From the NCBI GenBank assembly GCA_028876035.1, contig JAGWTK010000218.1, forward strand, positions 1 to 6,701: DNA of 6,701 nucleotides, read 5' to 3'. The notes below the pieces were generated by a model that was not told the origin of the DNA, did no database searches, and worked only from the letters and a program-made list of their open reading frames with translations. Source of the DNA: Bacteroidota bacterium. Lineage in GTDB: Bacteria; Bacteroidota; Bacteroidia; Chitinophagales; Chitinophagaceae. Positions 3,799-6,701 of the stretch are shown here, one piece after another. Numbering within the stretch: the stretch's first letter is position 1; the number at the start of each line of letters is the position of its first letter. The translations under genes were made by a program, and so were the position numbers.

Positions 3799-6701
3799 TC
3801 AGCGTTTGATAAATTTGCCCAGCAAAACAGATTGCTGACCAGAGAGCACTTCCAGTATATAGGCGCCCGCGCTGAGGTTCGACACATTGATCTGTTCCTC
3901 GAATGACGGACTATTCTTTTCGAATGACTGCTGCTGCATGATAATACCTGCCATTGACGTAATCCGGACCAGGACAGTGCCGGTTTTTTCCGTCACCGCT
4001 TTAATGTGCAGAATGTTTGCGCAGGGATTCGGGTACAATGAAATACGCTGCATGCTGGTAGTCTTGTCTACTACGGTCACACGCATGGTTTTTTCTGCGG
4101 ACTGATCGCGGTTGTCTGTCACCGTTAGCTTAAACGAATAGTCGCCCGGCGCCAGGCCTGTAGCGGAGGTGGTGGCCGAACTGAAACTTGTTAAAGAAAC
4201 CGTGGAAGGCCCGGACACCTGTGTCCAGCGATAGCTGCTGAGCGTAGCGCCGCCAGTGGCATAGGAAGCACTGCCGTTCAGGGTTAAACCGCTGTTGGGA
4301 TAATTAATGGTTGTATCTGCCCCTGTTACTGCAACCGGTAACATGGCAACCGTAACGGTTACCGATACGGTATCGGAAGCGCTCAGGCCCGATGCATTGG
4401 TAACGGTAAGGCGTAGCTGATAATTTCCAATTGTGAGCGCACTTACGACGGGCGTTGCTGTGCCGGCGCCGCTGATGCTGAAGGCGGAGGGACCGGAAAT
4501 TTTACTCCAGCTATAGCTAATGCTACCACCAGCCGGATCAGAAGATCTTGTTCCGTCGAGGCTGGTACTGTTCACTGGTAATTCAAGCAGAATATCTGAC
4601 CCGGCAACCGCAATCGGGTATACAGGTACAGCTTTGTTTACAGTTACCTGCACCTGGTCAGTCGCACTTAAACCTTGTTGATTGGTTACCTGGAGACTGA
4701 AAACATACACACCTTCGGTAAGGCCGCTAATGCTGGCCGCTGCTGAATTTCCACCGGCGATAGAGCTACCAGCCGGACCAGACACAAGGCTCCAGCTGTA
4801 AGACAAACTACCGCCCGCGGGGTCAGATGATCGGGTTCCGTCAAGATTAGCGGTAGTAGCCGGTAAAACGATGTTGATATCGGCACCCGCGTCCGCAACC
4901 GGGTAAACAGGAGCCGCTTTATTAACTGTTACCTGAACCTGGTCCGTAGCACTTGAACCTTGCTGGTTGGTGACCTGTAGACTAAACACATATACACCCT
5001 CTGCAAGCCCCGTAATAGTAGCCGAAGCCGTATTAGCTCCGCTGATGGAGGAACCAGCCGGACCAGAAACAAAGGACCATACATACGTGAGTGCCCCGGC
5101 ACCTGTGCTGTACGATCCTGCGCCATTCAGCGACACACTATTTGTTGGTAAAGTGATGGTAATATCGGCTCCTGCATTCGCAATAGCAACGGGTGCAGGT
5201 AACACCGTAATGTCAATAAGATCGCTGCTGGTGGTACCGGCTGCATTTGTTACCGTAAGACGGAATTGGTAAACGCCCTGGATGAGTCCGCTCAGCGATG
5301 GCGTTGCAGTGTTTTCGCCTGTTATGGTGAAGGTTGCCGGACCAGAAATTTTTGTCCAGGCGTATTGCAATGCTCCACCGCCGGGCGTGGTGGAAGATGT
5401 TCCATCCAGGTTAGTACTGTTAGCAGGAAGCGTTAAGGTAATATCGTTGCCTGCATTGGCCGTTGGCACCGGTGCAGGATAAACTGTAAAGATCACCGTG
5501 TCGGCTGATGACAATCCATTTGTATCGGTCACGAGTAACCGAAAAAAAAAGGTCCCTGCTGCTAGTCCGGATAAACTGGCTACGGCTGTGGTATCTCCTG
5601 TAATGGTATAGCCGGCAGGACCGGAAACCCTTGTCCAGGCATAACGCAGCGCGCCGCCACCGTTCGATACGGAAGCCGAGCCATTCAGCGTTGCGGTATT
5701 CTGCGGCAAGATCATCGTAAAATCATTGCCCGCCTTTGCGGTAGGAGGAACCAGCGGTGCATTGCTAACTACGATGAGCAAGGTATCACTATTGCTTTGG
5801 CCGGCTGCATTGGTCACTGTAAGCTGAACGAGGTAGGTTGCTTTCTTCAGGCTATCTGCAACAGCGGTCGCCAACGTATCATTGACAAACGAAATAGTTG
5901 AAGGGCCACTCACCAGCGACCATTTATAGGTGAGGTTACCACCACCCGGATTGAAAGACGCACTCCCGTTGAGCAGGGCCGAATCCTGGGGCAGCACGAT
6001 ATTCACATCATTGCCGGCTTTTGCCACCGGGTACACAATACCGGTTTTATACTCACGGGCACCAATATCCCAGGCACCACTCTGTGGACGCGGCACAGCG
6101 TCGAAATCGTCGTTCACCATTGGTAAGGACAATCCTTTGTCGATACCCGGTGTGCTGAGCGTAGGCATGCAGGTACTGTCGTTCACGAGGTAGAGATCAG
6201 AAACATTACGACGGTAAATATTCGCAGCCGTATCTGGTTTGGTAACATCATATTGCTGGTAGATATAGTTCCTGAGGGGGTCGTAGGCTTTATCGCGCTC
6301 AATATTGAATCCAAGGTTATTCTTTATCTCGATGGTACCGCCTGCTGCATTATAGGTATCTACCATCGCAGCGGCAAAATCAGCGGCACTCAGGTTGCCG
6401 AAGGTGTTGTTGTAAATTTTGAAGTTGCAATACCGCAGCACCGGGTTCGACTGAATATCCTGCGGCGTACAGAAAGCTTCCACGCCCGAATACTTACGGG
6501 CATTGACCATGATGTTATTATAGATATTGATGGCACCGGGCGCATCTACGCTGAACGCGTGTGCCCGTACACCACTACCCCAATAATCGTACATGTGGTT
6601 GTGATGGATATTACCATTTCCGTAGAGGTAGATCATGGCGGAATGGCGGAAGTCGAGCTGACCAAGGTGGCGGAACTGGTTGTGGTGCACGTCGGCATCC
6701 A
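3799..6701 (-). CDS. Large T9SS-secreted protein: beta-helix, seven PKD repeats, sorting domain (5' end missing)
   Basis: This gene runs off the right edge: the frame is open to the last base (reading ..DADVHHNQ..), and the GTG at 6690 is an internal Val codon. Numbering from that codon, 963 residues remain. Residues 1-165 are the end of a right-handed parallel beta-helix, with Asn-ladder turns at VHHNQF (1-6), IHHNHM (28-33), IYNNIM (56-61), IYNNTF (92-97) and IKNNLG (122-127). GAWDIGAREY (205-214) is the motif that often closes such domains. Residues 221-875 are seven PKD/Ig-like repeats. Residues 879-963 are a type A T9SS sorting domain: ISLYPNP (883-889), then NVSNLSAGAYILEV and the final GKFIKR. 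The protein is probably exported through the outer membrane and displayed on or released from the surface. Beta-helix proteins of this kind are often polysaccharide lyases or glycan-binding proteins, but no active site can be judged because the N-terminal part is absent. Confidence 0.95.
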   Translation of the reverse strand, partial: DADVHHNQFRHLGQLDFRHSAMIYLYGNGNIHHNHMYDYWGSGVRAHAFSVDAPGAINIYNNIMVNARKYSGVEAFCTPQDIQSNPVLRYCNFKIYNNTFGNLSAADFAAAMVDTYNAAGGTIEIKNNLGFNIERDKAYDPLRNYIYQQYDVTKPDTAANIYRRNVSDLYLVNDSTCMPTLSTPGIDKGLSLPMVNDDFDAVPRPQSGAWDIGAREYKTGIVYPVAKAGNDVNIVLPQDSALLNGSASFNPGGGNLTYKWSLVSGPSTISFVNDTLATAVADSLKKATYLVQLTVTNAAGQSNSDTLLIVVSNAPLVPPTAKAGNDFTMILPQNTATLNGSASVSNGGGALRYAWTRVSGPAGYTITGDTTAVASLSGLAAGTFFFRLLVTDTNGLSSADTVIFTVYPAPVPTANAGNDITLTLPANSTNLDGTSSTTPGGGALQYAWTKISGPATFTITGENTATPSLSGLIQGVYQFRLTVTNAAGTTSSDLIDITVLPAPVAIANAGADITITLPTNSVSLNGAGSYSTGAGALTYVWSFVSGPAGSSISGANTASATITGLAEGVYVFSLQVTNQQGSSATDQVQVTVNKAAPVYPVADAGADINIVLPATTANLDGTRSSDPAGGSLSYSWSLVSGPAGSSIAGGNSAAASISGLTEGVYVFSLQVTNQQGLSATDQVQVTVNKAVPVYPIAVAGSDILLELPVNSTSLDGTRSSDPAGGSISYSWSKISGPSAFSISGAGTATPVVSALTIGNYQLRLTVTNASGLSASDTVSVTVTVAMLPVAVTGADTTINYPNSGLTLNGSASYATGGATLSSYRWTQVSGPSTVSLTSFSSATTSATGLAPGDYSFKLTVTDNRDQSAEKTMRVTVVDKTTSMQRISLYPNPCANILHIKAVTEKTGTVLVRITSMAGIIMQQQSFEKNSPSFEEQINVSNLSAGAYILEVLSGQQSVLLGKFIKR
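4066..6024 (-). repeat. Seven tandem PKD/Ig-like repeats within the secreted protein
   Basis: Repeats begin at an AxAGxD-type motif (AVTGAD in the last) at residues 223, 318, 411, 504, 599, 694 and 787, giving units of 95, 93, 93, 95, 95 and 93 residues and a last unit ending at about 875. In the window they are 5740-6024, 5461-5739, 5182-5460, 4897-5181, 4612-4896, 4333-4611 and 4066-4332. The shared pattern is AxAGxD, a strand with LP, (N/D)GxxS, a GG turn, YxW, SGP, then GL..GxYxFxLxVTN and D.V.VTV. Units 4, 5 and 6 are closest to each other; the first and seventh are most divergent. They resemble the K319-like PKD class and probably act as a stalk or spacer holding the beta-helix away from the cell. 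Confidence 0.93.

Noticed and set aside
4686..5482. Open frames in both other directions across the PKD repeats
   Set aside because: They recur with the repeat period and are shadows of the repetitive coding sequence.
6688..6690. GTG at 6690 as the start of the large gene
   Set aside because: The reading frame continues to the window edge and the beta-helix rung there (DADVHHNQF) is already in progress, so this is an internal Val codon.

Overview
The window looks like a chromosomal segment from a Bacteroidota bacterium, most likely in or near the family Chitinophagaceae. The evidence is a C-terminal type IX secretion (T9SS) sorting domain on a very long surface protein, a DUF2911 lipid/periplasm-type protein with a signal peptide, a secreted Arg/Asp/Gly/Tyr-rich protein, and start codons without Shine-Dalgarno sequences. 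Base composition is roughly balanced. No tRNA, rRNA, CRISPR array, insertion sequence or integrase was seen.

Layout: (1) 3-1219, plus strand: two translationally coupled genes, an unrecognised protein (possibly cut off by the window edge) and a pirin/YhaK-like bicupin whose N-terminal metal site looks lost. (2) 1223-1246: a hairpin terminator shared with the convergent gene. (3) 1271-1831, minus strand: a small exported protein with an RGY/DRD-rich tail. (4) 1832-2086: a 255-base divergent intergenic region with one weak Bacteroidota-type promoter candidate. (5) 2087-3205, plus strand: an exported DUF2911 protein with C-terminal TPR helices. (6) 3227-3721, minus strand: a DinB-family putative metalloprotein with an intact His triad. 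(7) 3749-3773: a strong terminator. (8) 3799-6701, minus strand: the 3' part of a large secreted protein, with a right-handed beta-helix end, seven PKD/Ig-like repeats and a T9SS sorting domain. Its 5' end lies outside the window.

Apart from the coupled pair at the left edge, nothing here makes an obvious multi-gene pathway. Three of the six genes encode exported proteins, so the region is weighted to the cell envelope. I see no clear case for a new defence, mobile or RNA system. The observations most worth a second look are the PKD array, whose repeats are almost identical in protein but heavily changed at silent positions and mosaic between half-modules; a nine-T homopolymer inside that gene; and the unknown gene coupled to a degenerate pirin-like protein.
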